Shown one piece after another: positions 12,901 to 25,654 of a stretch of DNA of 64,000 bases; within the stretch, counting starts at the first letter, position 1, and every line of letters starts with the position of its first letter. Source of the stretch: Sarcocystis neurona (lineage: Eukaryota; Apicomplexa; Conoidasida; Eucoccidiorida; Sarcocystidae); the NCBI GenBank assembly GCA_000727475.1, contig KL647291.1, positions 3,579,434-3,643,433 on the forward strand, read 5' to 3'. The translations under genes were made by a program, and so were the position numbers. A model generated the notes under the pieces. That model was not told where the DNA came from. It ran no database searches and saw only the letters and a program-made list of their open reading frames with translations.

Positions 12901-15900
12901 ACTGTCCCAACACAGGTTGTTGCATCAACTGCCGCAGATCCAGCGTCTGAAAGGCTGGAAGACGAGAATTCTCGCGGGACAGCCTCTGCAGCAGCAGCAG
13001 CAGCGGGTGGGGCTGGGGGCATGGGAATGGCTCGCTTTGCCAAAGGATGTAGCATTGCCGAGAGCAAGCCGTAGTGCCGGTGGTTGAGACGCCGGAGCGC
13101 GAGCACAACGCGAGCAGCAGCCTCAAAAGACAGACTGCGACGATGGAAGCGCAGGTCGTCAAGCAACACTTCGTACCTGCATGAAGGCAGCAGCAACAGC
13201 AGCAACAGTACCACACATAAAGCAGCAGTACGAGCCACTGGTACCGCACGGCCACGCAGCAGAAGGACCGCAGGAAGGAACAGCGGCAAACCAGACCGTG
13301 ACACGAGCACTTATGCAGCAGCAAGATCCAAGCAGATGCGAAAGCGGCAACAGAAAATGCAGGTACACTTGCCACTAGTGTGCAACGACAGTAACATCTA
13401 CCCACTGGTGAGAACCGACAGTGGATAAGCGGTCCTTCGTCGATGTGCGCATGTGGAACCATTCGAGCAATGTAGACACCAGCAGCAGCAGATCAACATG
13501 TGGAGCGCGTGCGCGAAGCAGCACAGCAGCACGGCAGCACCTGAAGAGCAGGGCCTTCAGAGACTCTCTCTAGGTGCGTACACGTAGGTAGGGGTAGCAG
13601 GAGTAGTACACACAGCAGCCACAGGAGGAGCACACATCGCGACGCCCATCGATGACACGTGGACAGCAGCAGCCGCAGCAACGGAGGCAGCTTAAGACGC
13701 AACAGCTACAGCAGCACAAGTAACGACGCGACACCAGATTTTACTTGACGCACTTGACAGATTCCACAGTCTCCGAAGCTGCAGCAGCAATGGTATCAAG
13801 CAGAATGCAGCAACGCGTCTGCAGTGCGCTGAAAAAGAGGCGTCCACGGCAGCGTCAGCAGCACTTCATTGAGTCGGCGAGCGCAGGGTGCACCACCAGC
13901 AAATGAGCAAGTCTTGCGTCTTTTGTGCAGATGCAGCCAGAATCGCCCGAGTGAACGAGAGCAGCAGCGCCAGCACGGCCAACAAATAAACGTATGCGCC
14001 AGCAGAAAGATGACAGAGATCCACACAGGCAAGGCCAGATGTCAGCCGTAACAGGAAATGAATACGTAGCAGGCGGCGTCGTGGTAGACGAAAAAACGCT
14101 TCTCAAGAAAGGCACGGAGACGACCTTCTGATCAAGGGGAAGCAATCTTGGCGCCACTCGCGACAGACCTCGTACAAGCAGAGCTACACGATTGCACACG
14201 CCTGTCCACAAAGGCACCTATCTCTATACAGATGCATACGACAGTAGCGTCGCCCATGTATCGGCGATGGAAAATGCTACAGGCGGCACCGCTGTGGACG
14301 CAGAGAGTGCGCGGGAGGCGCAGCATTCACGCACAATAGTATGGAAGAACTGCACGGATGCATACTGCATATACGTATTCATACATATACATCTATATAG
14401 ACATATATATGTGTATGGACGCGCAGAGTTACACAATGCTGTATGCGTTTGAAAAGTAGCGCATTTACCGTTCGTCTTGAACAATCCAGGCTGCTTCTGG
14501 CTGCCCCACACGGGTTGGTCTGCGTGACATCTGCGTCGCTGCGCCCCCGATTTTGCTGTTGCTGCTGCTACTTGACGAATTTCCCTCGTTTGTGTTCAAG
14601 TAGCTGAAGAGCTCGCGGTAGCTTATTCTATCACGTGGCCAGCCGCGCGGGACGGGGCCTTCCAGATATCGGCCCAGGACACCTTGATCCACTATGCTGC
14701 CTGCATCTTCGGTGTCGCTGCTGCCGCCTAACGGCAGAACGACCTCACACTTGTCGCTGTTGTTGTCGTCGCCGCGAGGAAGAGAAATCTCGCTGCTGCT
14801 ACCTGTACCTGTCCTCTTGCTGCCCCCGAGGATTCTGCTGCCATTGTCTGTCCTTCGGCTGCCGCTGCCTGCGCTTTTGCTGCTGCTTCTGTCCACGCTG
14901 TTGCTGGTAGTCGCACTTCTACTGCTGCTGCTGCTGTCTCGTGAGATGCTGCTCCCGGTGTCCCCCGCGAAGTCCGCGAGGACCCCCAACGCAGTAACAA
15001 GGTTCTTGACAAACAGCACTCCTCGGTGGCTGACCAGCAGCGTCAGTACCTCCTCTGCACTTTCACACTGCAGCAAGCGCTGGTCCATTTGCATGCACAA
15101 AGGGTTAATGAAGAGTTCTCCGCCTTCAATATACTCATTTTCTACTGCGTATCCTTCGTGGGCTCCTCCTTCCTGTTGATCGCCTGCCGCTGCTGCCTCG
15201 GTCGCCTGTGTTGCTTTGACCGTCGCCGATGCAGCTGCAGCTGTCGCTGCCCCTGCTGCAAGGCCTCTGGATGCGCGTGCTGCGTCTTCTGCTGCTGCTC
15301 CGACGCCTCTTCCCGATGCGGATCTCGTCGCCACTTCTTCGTTTGAGGCGTTTTCAGGCACCACTCGCCCTGGTCCTCCTTTCAGTGCTAACAGTCGTGC
15401 TGCTGCGCCTGCTGTCCCTCCTCTCGATCTTCCGTCTCCTCCTGCTGCATCAGCTGCTCTCCAGTGCGACGTCTCTGTTACTCTTTCGCACGCGTCTTCT
15501 GTTGCAACCGTCTCTCCTTCCCGTTCTGCCGCCGCACCTCCAGGCCGACAAGACACAGCAGCAGCGTGACGATACAATGCGTGGCGTTCCTGCGCTGCGA
15601 CGGTGCAATAGACGCTACTGCTTCCGCAGAAGGCAGCAACGCTGCGAAATGAACGGGAGACAGGTGAACTTGTACCATCACACACGCTGCTCGGGTACGT
15701 ATGCATGAGTCTCTGTCGACAAAGTAAGGAACTGAGTCGCTGCCGGTGCGCTCCTCCCTTTTTCACTCCACGGAATGCAGGAGCAGGTGCTGCACCACCA
15801 CGAACAGCTGCCTCAGCAGCCGGTGCAGCTGTAGATGCACGAGCAACAGCATCTGATACAGCAGGAAGGACACCTGCTCTCACGGGTGGAGGAAAAAGGC

Positions 15901-17014
15901 GTCCGGCCTCTTCGTCGTGTGCAGCTGCTGCGTTTGCTCGACTCAGAAGGGAAGCTGGGGTCCACGTATCTAGCAACTTGGCTGCGGTCAACACTGGCAA
16001 AGTCGAAAATGTCTCTCTTGCGTAGGATGAGTCTTGGCGGCCACTACAACCCACTTCAAAAGGACGAGATTCAGAAGTACAAAGTCCAGGTTGCAGACAC
16101 GGACCCCGTTTCTCCACGCTGTCGCTGCTGCTGTTGCTGTTTCTGTTGCGGCAGCGGTTTATTCTGCTACTTTTGCTGCTTCCGCTTTCGCTGGTGCCGT
16201 CCGCCAGGTAGCAACTGCTGCCTAAGGTGCTGCGGTGGCTGCTGTATATTCGGTTTACTTCAGTGCTGCTACCTCGGGGACTGCCACTGCACCTCCCGCT
16301 GCTACTGCCGCACTTGCCACTACCGGTGTTGCTGCAGTGAGTGTTTGTGGAGTCAGCGTCGAGACTGCCGCATCTGCTGCTGTGGGTATTGCTGCGGCTG
16401 CGTCTGTTGTTGCTGTGGGGAAACAAACTGCTGCTTAAAGGGCTGCTTCTGCCTGTGCAGTAGGGGCGTACGGTGCGCGTGCAGTCGTCGCCGCCGCAAT
16501 CAAATATGCTGCTGTTCCTGCGGCAGTGGTGGTAAGAATCGCTCCTGCTGTGGCCACACCACCTGGTGGACCGGAGGCTGCTGCTGCTGCATGTGCTGTG
16601 GTTCCCCGTCGACAGATTCGCAGAAACGGGTGCAGAAGGGCAGTTGTAGAGATTCGCGAAACGAAGTGCGGCGGCCGCTTGCGTCTGTTCTCTCTGCAGC
16701 TGCAGCACCGCCTGCTGTCGCGGATGCGAAATGCTACACTGCTGCGTACGCCCACTGCGCAGGAAGTGCTGCAGAGGCCTCTGCTGGCGCGAGTTGTGCT
16801 GCTGCAGAGTCCGCATCTCTTGCTGTTGACGCTCGTGCTGCACCAGCAGAAGTAGGAGTCGTTGCTCCCGCGGACGTTCCGCCGTCCGCTGCTGCTGCTG
16901 GAGCCCCCACCGTGAAGAAGCCTGCTTCTGTTGCTGCAGCGCTACCTGTTGCCGCCACCGTCTGCATACACGCAGGGAGACTGAAGATTGCATTGCCATG
17001 GGGAGAGGCCGCAT
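6952..17014 (-). CDS. Giant RAP-domain (FASTK-like/HPR) putative organellar RNA-binding protein, 3' end unresolved
   Basis: Four exons join in phase: 17014-14469, 13176-10199, 8423-8268 and 7131-6952, giving at least 1,953 residues. The start is the ATG at 17014, which opens an Arg-rich, acid-free N-terminus (MRPLPMAMQSSVSLRVCRR) suited to mitochondrial import. Conserved-looking helical segments are separated by long Ala/Gln/Ser low complexity. They include LLQCESAEEVLTLLVSHRG near the end of exon 1, then YEVLLDDLRFHRRSLSFEAA, then EIEEKTAIYVCYALAAVKG at the end of exon 2. Exon 3 carries HRVLVFQLWLSQLLQFPSL. Exon 4 ends in GGPYEIDILLQAP, which matches the start of a RAP domain. Apicomplexan proteins of this kind are largely organellar and act on rRNA or mRNA. 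The second half of RAP (DGPxHF-like) was not found, so one or more 3' exons are missing from this model. Phases at the junctions are 2, 1 and 1, with pyrimidine-rich acceptors. The RAP assignment is moderately sure and the exon joins are good. Confidence 0.62.
7795..7843. repeat. (AT)n-rich tract in RAP-gene intron
   Basis: ATATAT runs separated by GTGCGGC, lying between exons 3 and 4 of the RAP gene model. Confidence 0.7.
8905..9010. repeat. Alternating purine-pyrimidine tract in RAP-gene intron
   Basis: About 100 bases of ACATAT, CGTATG, CATGTACGTG and ACACACAT steps inside the intron between exons 2 and 3 of the RAP gene. Confidence 0.7.
10199..17014 (-). repeat. CAG/GCA trinucleotide-rich coding segment
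   Basis: Imperfect CAG, GCA and AGC repeats saturate exons 1 and 2 of the RAP gene and appear as Ala, Gln, Ser and Cys runs. The repeats suppress stop codons in every frame, so long open frames occur on the opposite strand (for example 15835-17217 and 12091-12522) that are not genes. This type of homopolymeric amino-acid repeat is known from Eimeria. Confidence 0.85.
14370..14420. repeat. Alternating purine-pyrimidine tract in RAP-gene intron 1
   Basis: CATATACG, CATATACATC and ACATATATATGTG steps, about 50 bases inside the 1.3-kb first intron (14468-13177). Confidence 0.65.
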
Positions 17015-17289
17015 CGCGCAGTAATAACAGCAGCGAGGACGACGGCGCAGCACCTGCCCGAAAACCCACGTCAAGGCAGCCGCACAACAGCGATTACCGG
17101 CGCCTCGTTGTTGCAGCGATGAGCCCTACTACCGGCGAGTTTTCTCACGTGCAGAAGAAGCAGCAGCAGCAGCAGCTTTCCTTTAAAATCTCAGCCGCAG
17201 TCAGAAGCGCTGCTTAGAACTTGTATGAAAAAAGCCAGTTGTGCAGTCGGCGCCGAACCTTTCATCGATACAAGTGGTTGCCCATTAGA

Positions 17290-17480
17290 CGTACATATAT
17301 ATATATACACGTATATACATGCAGACGTGTATATATTTTTCTATAAACATGCGCCTGCGTATATGCGTGTGCTCGCACGCGTGTACACGGCATTTAATAG
17401 AGACGCGCAATTTGATACACAACATACATGTTCTGGGAGATGGTATAGATACATGCGTGCGTGTATACGTGATATATGCA
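17290..17480. repeat. Alternating purine-pyrimidine tract upstream of the RAP gene
   Basis: ACATATATATATAC, GTATATAC, GTGTATAT and CGTGTATACG steps spread over about 190 bases, starting about 275 bases upstream of the RAP gene ATG. Confidence 0.65.
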
Positions 17481-20400
17481 GCACATTCTTGCACTGCAAA
17501 GACAGCATGTCCTAAATTTCTTCAGACGAAAACACCTCCGCCCGCGAAAACCGTACGGCGTCAGCTGCTTCGCTTTCTCCGTCCGTCTCCATGGGCACCG
17601 CAACTACGTTTTCAGAAAACATCGCAACACCAGCACTTTACGGACGTGTACGCAACTGCGTGTATCTTCTCATTTCTTTATACGCGTCGTTACAAACTAA
17701 CAAGCGACTGCGTGTATGTGCGTGTTTTTGTGCGGTGTGTACATGTGTATGCGTAGCCACGTACACGCAGCAACGTTGGTGCACCACATTGCAACAAGAA
17801 TGAAGCGCTTCGATACAGGCACGGGTCCTCATGCCAGTCCTGCAGCAGAATAGGTGAGTCGTGTGTCCTCATCTGCCTTCTGCCTATAGAAAAAGGGTCC
17901 GGACGGCTGTACACACACGTGCATACCCCTTGTACAGACGTACCCTTCTCCACATAGATGGCTGTATAAAAGCACGTCGGTGTCTACACCTACAGACGCA
18001 TACGTGTTTTATATCTTGAAGAAAAGTGGTCGTCCTAGGCTACTATACACAGAGATGTTGACTTGGGTGTCCACGAATTATGGCCGCTCTTCGCGTGTCG
18101 TTCTGCGCTGTGGGGTCTTTGCTGCCTCACAATTGCACCAGCGCTGGCTGCCACGCTTGTCTTCTTGCCGCTGTTGTGAATGCGGCTTTCTTGGTTCACC
18201 TGGCGTTATCGCTGCTGCAGCCAGGGATGGCCCTGTCGCAGCTCTCTGTTTGGAATGGGGTTGTGGCGCGGTCCCTGGGGAACCAGCTGCGCTTCGTGAA
18301 GGAGAGGCAACCGAGGTGGGCTGTGCCACATAGTTTGCGACAGAATCGCCGAAGAGGAGACAAGAGGAGAAGAATAGAAGAAGATAGTCAGAATGGAAAT
18401 CTAGATCAGCGTGGGAAAGCAGCGTAGTATGTGTGTGTGCGTGCTGCATGGGGATCTGCTTCAGTAAGCGGGTCGGCCCGCCGAAGGACGTGCGGTAGCA
18501 CGTCTAGCCTAACCTCGCGGGTAGCCTCTGCATGCGTCATTGTAGACACATCGTTCCGCTGTGCTCTCGTTCTCTTGACGAGCTGCATGAAAAGACAGCT
18601 ACTCTAGAATACGAGGAACGAATGGCTGCAGCTCAATACGCCAGAATCGAAATCATCCTATTTTACTCCATTGCAACGCACAGTCCGTGTGATACGTAAA
18701 TATCTCATCTTCAGCTGCAGTCGTGAGTAGGTTTCTACGGCGTCCAGCAGTGAGGCGCGGGAAGAGACTACGAGCGAAGAAATGTAACACAGCGTACTTT
18801 AGGTACGTCGTCGGCGCATCCGTTGGTTTCCAGGCAAGTGGGGTGGTGGTGGGGCACGCACTGGTGCACTGCGGTAGTGTATGTGGTGCTGGTACTGCTT
18901 CTACTACCGTTGCTGTCGCTACGGTATTGGCGCCGGTACTGCAGATCTTGCTGGTGCTTGTGTTGGTGCAGCCGCTGCTGTGGTAGCGGGGTGTAGTATT
19001 GCTGATACTAGCTTCCTTGCTATCCTGCTGTCATTTAAGCTGCTGTTGCTGCTGTGCACACTGCCTGCTCCGTTTTTTCTCGTAGCTGCTGCTGCTTCTT
19101 TCGTTGTCGGTGAATGGGCCACGTCATAGTGGGAGGCCTTACCAAGAAAGCAGCCTGTTGTTGTTTCAGGACGGTGAGTCCCTGAATGCTACTGCATCTG
19201 CTTCTGTTGTCGTGGCCCCCCAGGAGCCGCTGACCGTGCTGTTCACGCCCCTCCTGTGTGGAAGTCAGCGGTGCGCGTGTCGCACGCAAATCAGATTCCT
19301 TTGCTGCTGCCGCTGCTACTGCTGCCGTTGCCACCGGGTAGGGCTAGTCTTGCCAGTTTGCTTTTGGTGACATGGCTTTATAACTGCCTCACTTCACCTG
19401 GGCATTACTGGTGGTGCATCCCACTGCCCGCGCCATCAGTCTATCGTTGCCATACCAACGCTACGCTGCTGCTACTCCTTGTCTTCTGGATGAGTTGCCA
19501 CTGTCAGTGCCTCTTCGTTGAATCGCTTGCTTGGTGGGTCAAGAACCAACAGGAGCGGCGGCAGCATCATATGGTGCACTGCTCTCTGCCAAGTCGTGAG
19601 GTTGCTGGTCTGCTGTTCGGGGTGCTGCTGCTGCGGTATGTGCGTTACTCGTGCTACGAGTTTTCTTGCCGAGAGAGAAAACTACCATATACTTGGATAA
19701 AGCATCCTCTAGAGGAGACTTCCACAGTTCTGAGACCCTTCGAATACAAAAAAAAACCATGCTTTGTTTAAGCTCAAGCTGCTGCACCGGTGGAAGGGAA
19801 CTGCAACTGTGGTGCGACGCTCCATGTCTGATGGTCACACGCTTTGATTGACTTCACATGCTGCGACCGTCGCGCACATGTATGTACGTGGGAATGTATA
19901 CACGGCGATATACATGAGAATACACGTGCGTAGTGTGTGTGATGAGCGGCAGGGACGCGCTCCCACCAGTATATCGATATCAAACTGCTTCAGCTGCTGT
20001 GTAATTTCCAGCAGCATCACAGCAATGTGCACAGCTTGTTGCTACGAGATGGAGTCCAGGCACTCGAATAGAAAACCCTTAGCGGACCAACAATAACGTC
20101 GTTGTAGCTCATATTTATGCGCTTCACCAGAGCTATTGATAATATGGACTGACGTAAACGAGTGTTGTCACTTGACGTGACGACGTATCCGCGCATCAGC
20201 CTGAGCGTGAAACATTGATTTCACCTCCATTACATGATTCAACGGTGATGAGCAATGCATACACGAATATACACCAATATAGGTACACCTGTTTCTCTAC
20301 ACAGTCTCTAAGTGTGTGCATAGGAACAGTGCACGAATGTATGTTCATATGTAGGCATGTACATCTTTAGGTAATCTCTGTAGCACGCGTATACAGAGAG

Positions 20401-21979
20401 AAAAAAACACAAGTGCATCTATAATGTAGACGTGCAGATGCAGCTGTGTGTGCACACGCAGTGCCACAATGCTGTTTGGTAGCTGGTTCACTGATTTCCA
20501 ACCTCCACGGCAGCTGAGGTTGTAGACGCTACCAGACAAGCCCCTAGTGCTCGTTCCCCTGTGTTCCGTTTTCATTTGAAGTCGCAGCCGGAGCAGCTGC
20601 ATTATTTCCGTCACTTTTAATTGAAGACTGGACAGTCTCAAGATTTCAAGCTATTCTGGTGACCTACCAGCGAATGTACGCGCACGTATTGGAGAGTATG
20701 GGCACATAATAATATTCGTTTACATACACTTGTAGGAGAGAAAAAGCACCTAATTGGCGACGGAAGCATAATGCGCACGGGTCGACTCAGCTTTTTGCAT
20801 AAAGTCGGATTTGTCAGGTGCCGAGTCGAGAAGTTCTTCACTTTAACAAAAGCTAACAGATCCCACCAAGGTCCTTCGATCGACAACAACGTCTGCAGGG
20901 AGGTCAACGAAGCTAGCGGAAGTTCGTCTGGGGTCCTGTGTAACAACTATTCCTTCTCTTGAAGTCTTCTTTTTCCACAGTCAGGCGATCAGCAACTCTT
21001 CTGATCCTATTAGCGAAGCTCTGAAAAGGTTTCCAATACTTCACCTTCAAAAGACGGATATACAATCCTCCAGCTTGCTCTTAATTGTAGTCGCACTCTC
21101 AGCAATAGTTGCAATACTCATAGTAGCCACAGTAGCAAGAGTGGGGAAAGTAGTTAGAGAAAAGGTGACAATAGTGCTATCACAGCTTACGGGAAGAGTG
21201 CTAGTGGTAGTAACACCACGTACAGTAGTAATAATGCCAATGTTGGTGCGAATGGTATCACTGGCAACGCTGTTGACTGCCTGCTCTCATAACGGCGCCC
21301 TGCTGATTACTTCAAGCCGTAGCATAATCCGTGTGCAAATGTGTTACCAGCCGTACGCGGCTACTGGTGCTTCGTTCCTACCCAGACCCATCAGCTGCGG
21401 GTGCACCCTTCGGTACATATACACACACATTTGTGTATATTTGAAGGTGGTGGACAGCGACGAGGCACAAACAGCAACTAGGAAGTACCAGCAAGAGTGT
21501 CGCAAAGCACAAACAGCTGGTGGACTACCGGCAGCAGCAGCAGCAGGAGCATTTTTAACAGTGACTGTCGCTGAGTCACTCTTCAGACACCCATGCAGAT
21601 GCAACTGCAGCAGCAGTACCAGCACCAGCGCCCCTGGACTGACGCGTGGCAATGTCGCAGCGTCCCGTTTAGCGCCTTGTGGCGACAGAATAAACTTGTA
21701 CGAAACCTGTGCCAGAAGCAAGAGCAGCAACGACGGTAGTGGACAGCATCGACGAATAACCCGAGCGAGGCACCAGCAGGAGAGAGTCATACACAGCAGC
21801 TGCAGCCACAATATCTGTACGAGAAACGCGGCAGCCGGAGTGGGAGCGCAAGCTGCAGCAGCAACTGAGTTAGGAGGGGAGCAGAGAACGGCAGATGTGT
21901 AACTGAGTGTGTACGTGATCCCTGGCGTTCCTGCAGGATCAACTCAAAATAGGCACAGCAGCCTCTCAAAAGCAGCCGG

Positions 21980-22306
21980 TCAGCAGCCAGCGTTGACCCC
22001 GTCGGAGCAACAGTGAAGCGCAGCGGGAAGACACCCCCGCCGTGCACCAGCGCCACTGCAACTTCGAAGTACTCGAAGAGCACTTCGACAGCCGCACACC
22101 ACCGCACCCGCAAGCACCCCCACCAGGAAGGCGCACACAAAGCAACAGAAAAACGACAGTAATACCAGGAGCGGCGCCGTAGCATTTTTATCCGTGTAGT
22201 AGTGTGACCCCGACACGAACAGAACCACCGGCAGATACGTAGCAGAAGAGCTCTGGCAGCAAAGAGCAAACAGCAAGAACAGCAGCAGCACAAGCGAGCA
22301 CACCAT
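21980..22306 (-). CDS. Possible small secreted or membrane protein (108 aa), weak
   Basis: An ATG at 22306 opens 108 codons. The N-terminus (MVCSLVLLLFLLFALCCQ) looks like a signal peptide. A second hydrophobic stretch (about residues 43-67, PLLVLLSFFCCFVCAFLVG) could span a membrane. The tail is Cys/Arg-rich and may be read-through past a splice site, because another frame of the same strand (about 22130-21940) reads more like folded protein (FEYFEVAVALVHGGG). This could therefore be the first exon of a larger gene or chance in a GC-rich, CTG-rich tract. I do not recognise it. Confidence 0.22.
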   Translation of the reverse strand: MVCSLVLLLFLLFALCCQSSSATYLPVVLFVSGSHYYTDKNATAPLLVLLSFFCCFVCAFLVGVLAGAVVCGCRSALRVLRSCSGAGARRGCLPAALHCCSDGVNAGC

Positions 22307-23522
22307 GAACGAATCTACAGAGAGCACGGGCAGCAGTAGCAGTCAGTAGGAGCACTGGCTGTCTGTCCCAGGAGCGAGTGGTGCACCAGCAGCACACGCA
22401 AAACTCAGCGGCAGTGCGGCTGCCGCCGACCAGCGAAGACGGTGTAGTGGGTATTCGAGGAGGCAGCTGCCAGCTGCGCTCCTCCCGCTACATGCAGAAG
22501 GAGGTTACATGGTCGAGAGGGTGTGGTTTTGTTGGGATTCGTGGGGGAAACAGGTCACTTTTTGCTTTTCTCGCTTAGGAGATGTGGTACTTGCTGTCCC
22601 CTCCTGTGGTCCTCCTCCTACCGGCAGACAGCAAGGGCGCTTCCTCCTTCCGGCGAGTTGTTTCTCCCGTCTCGTTTTCGTCTTGCCTCGCCGCTTCTCT
22701 TTCCCTTCTAGTCCTTCTCTTCGTAGGTTCTGCAGCTCTGCCGCCCGTTTCTACGACTTGCAGCTGCACCGCAACGCTATAAGTACAGCTGTCCCATCCC
22801 CCTGCGTCTTCCCCGCTTCTGGGGCAAACGTGTTCCTGCCACTGCTTCTCGAAGAACTCTTGCCCCTGCGAGCGTTCACTGTGTTGCCCGGTTTCGGCAG
22901 CTCGCGAGTCCGTTTATCGGCCTCTCCGGCTCCTGCCTCGTCTGCTGCAGTGCGGGCCCCTCGTTTCGTCCCTCCTGTTCGGCCTTTTGTGTCTGCTGTC
23001 CGTTGTCCCTCGTGCTTCTGCGTCCTGTTACGCAGTGTGCCGCCCTCCCAGCGGTTGCAGCTGCGAAATCTTCAGCTCAGGCAGGTGCCGCAGCTCCTAG
23101 AGTGACGTCTGATGGCTGGATGCCTTGTCGCCTGCAGGCTCCTCTACACGCCTCTTTCCTGTCACCGCCTGTTTCCGCTGGCGAGATCCACTGTCCAGCA
23201 CGTGCCGCCAGAGTTTTTTGCTGGTGCGGGAGTCGTGCAGTTTTTCTTTTGCCACTAGGCTCCGCCGATTGCAGCTCTGTTGCTGCTCCTGCTGCTATAC
23301 TTTGCTGTCATGTGCATCTGGGCAGTTCCCTGTATACAAAAACCCCTCTACACAAACGCCCTGCTCCTTTTTCTCCGCAGACGGCCTTCCAGCGCACAGG
23401 ACATAGCATCCCACTTTCCATTAGTCAATAAAGCCAGCCGCAGGAGTGGGCGTCTACATATCCGCGTTTGTCTTTGCGCGTACAAGGAGAGGCGGGGAGT
23501 AAACGCCTCGAGCGAAAAACAT

Positions 23523-23606
23523 TAGTGCACGCGTGTCTCTACACCTTCTCTAGTGCACGCGTGTCTCTACACCCTCTTTAGTGCACGCGTGTCTCTACAC
23601 CACCCT
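23523..23606. repeat. Tandem repeat, 28-bp unit, three copies
   Basis: Units begin at 23523, 23551 and 23579 with TAGTGCACGCGTGTCTCTAC, followed by a short variable ACC(T/C)TCT-type tail. The first 20 bases are identical in all three copies, so the array is young. It lies in non-coding DNA. Confidence 0.92.
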
Positions 23607-25139
23607 CTTGTTGCAACTCTTTGTGTGCGTGTGCGTAGCCGTCTTTCGACAACAGATACAGCACCCCCCGCGCACTCAGATCTCCACGACACAAACAGTG
23701 AACGCAGAAAAACGGGGACGAGCCCCCCTCGCATGCGTTGTGAGCGACAGGGAAGTCCACGCGTTCAACAGCATATGGAAGGCAGGGTGACCTCAGCGGC
23801 GCGCGCACTTGAGCGGGCACCCACTTTTTTAGGGCGTGTGCAGCCGAAGGTAGCGGAATAAGGCCAAACGCAAAGGCACTCAAGAGTCACGCAGGCCGTG
23901 CAGGAGTTCAATTTTGCAGGGGGCAACTAAGCTGGAAAACAACAGCAACTTCCGGAGTGGCGTGAAACGTAACTGCGTCCCAGCAAAGATATGCGGAAAA
24001 TTAGCAGAGCTGCGGTGTGAAAGGAGAAGTGCCAAAAGTGTCGCACGGTTTCCGTCAACGTGTCCTTGTTGACCACCAGTCCGGCAGAACCCAAATGTAC
24101 AGAACGCCTTCAAGAGGAGGGTTTGTGGAGGTGCTTAGACGTAGGCCGAATGGCGGCATGCGTGTATAGAGAGAACATCATCGCAGTTTCCACGTCTGCT
24201 GCTGCGGCGGTCTGTGCGGACTGGCGTAGGCGACGGATCCCGTGTGGCGACTCCAGCGTTCTTCTTGTGCTGCAGCAGCAGCAGGTGGTTCGCCAGGTCC
24301 GCTGCAGCTCCGTTTCAAACAAACGTGAAGTGCAGCAGGGCACTCCGCCTTCGCCGACTGCGTCAGCTGTGAACTGTGCTGCGTCCGGGCGACCGCTGCC
24401 ATACTACAGCAGCCTCTTGTCTGCGCGTGTGAGTGTATCGCGTAGGTACTGTTGGTAAGTATAGAGCTCCAGTGGACATCCCAATGCTTACGCGTGCCGA
24501 CGGAAGGGCAGCAGAGACGTCGACAAGATCAAGCGTATCTAAGGGAAGACAACGTGCTAGGAGCGTGCCTGGGGGTAGCGCGATAGCAATCGCTGAAAAG
24601 CGATAGAACGTCTGAAAATGGGAAAAGTCTTTTTTCTTGATCCTACCTTCACGTTTATTTTCGTTTGCACCCTCTCGCAAAAGCGCGACAGTGAGCATAT
24701 CTGAGGAGTCTTCTTTTCCACGGCTGGCTGCAGCTGCTTCTAGACTCCCTGCTCTACGCGCGCGAGCGTCTCGCCTTCTGTTTTTTTTTTGCTTCTCACC
24801 AGGCAACCGTCTACGGGAGCGCGTCGTTGCTTATTCGCCTCTTACAGCCCGCGTCTAAGTCCGCTGTCGTCTTCTGAGACGCTACCTGCACGTGAGCGTC
24901 GCCGAAGATCGACACTTCGTCAGCGCTTTACACACAGGATCCTCCGCTGACGCAGTGCGTCTTTTTCTCCTTGCGAGCACGCTTTTCCTGTGCAGTTCCA
25001 TATAGACGTATATACTTGTACATCAAGAGAGAGACAGACAGGGAGACAGATAACGTCTGTGTGCAAATGAGTGTGAACTTAGCATGCGTCTATAGAGCTG
25101 ATGTGTGCGCTGTAGGGAAAGGCTCGGCACATACGGCGA

Positions 25140-25489
25140 CTATTGCTGAAAGCCGGGGCATGCGGCAATTTTTTTAAATGGTTGTCGGTAGAAGTTGGAA
25201 TTGACCTCCGTACGTGTTTCAACAGACGTAGATAAGTCAGCGTTCACGTGCAGCGGCCCTTTGTCTGTCCACGTATCTGCCCCAGCGCGCTCTTCGGCTG
25301 CGTTTGCGGAGCTGTCCGTCGCTCCGGTGTACGTACACCGGCAGCGACGTTGACGCAGGCACGTGCCTCGCCTCCGTGTTACCACGCCCGTTACGGCGCA
25401 GCGCAGCGCCGTCGATGTCGACGTCTTTCGTGGTGAACCAGGTTTCTTGTTATTGTCGTCCACGTCGATGACCCGTTGCGTCCTTTCTC
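25140..25489 (-). CDS. Possible 3'-terminal exon, unidentified protein
   Basis: After an acceptor-like site (TTGCTGACAG) at 25491-25490 an open frame runs to a TGA at 25140. It is hydrophilic (ERTQRVIDVDDNNKKPGS, then TSTALRCAVTGVVTRRRG) without low-complexity repeats, which is unlike neighbouring noise. It could pair with the candidate exon at 25655-25775, but that exon ends in phase 2 and this one would need phase 1, so the pair does not join as drawn. No domain recognised. Confidence 0.25.
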
Positions 25490-25654
25490 CTGTCAGCAAG
25501 GTTTTGACACACGCATTCGCTCTACGACGTGTGCGAGGGGGGAATTTCTACTGTATTCTGTCGCCCCGCTGAATTCCACAACGATGTTTTTCAAGGAAGC
25601 TTCCGCAGTGTGCGTCAGACGGCGTAGCTACGAACGTTTTCCCACCCCGTATAC

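Noticed and set aside
15835..17217. Plus-strand open frame of 460 codons, Cys/Ala-rich
   Set aside because: It is antisense to exon 1 of the RAP gene, composed mainly of CTG/TGC repeat translation, and shows no domain. The CAG repeats remove stop codons from every frame.
21075..21902. Plus-strand open frame of 275 codons starting MLLIVVALSAIVAILIVA
   Set aside because: The hydrophobic start comes from a degenerate AGY/AAY trinucleotide tract read in one frame, while another frame of the same DNA gives Ser/Asn runs. The second half is ordinary repeat filler. No splice or domain support.
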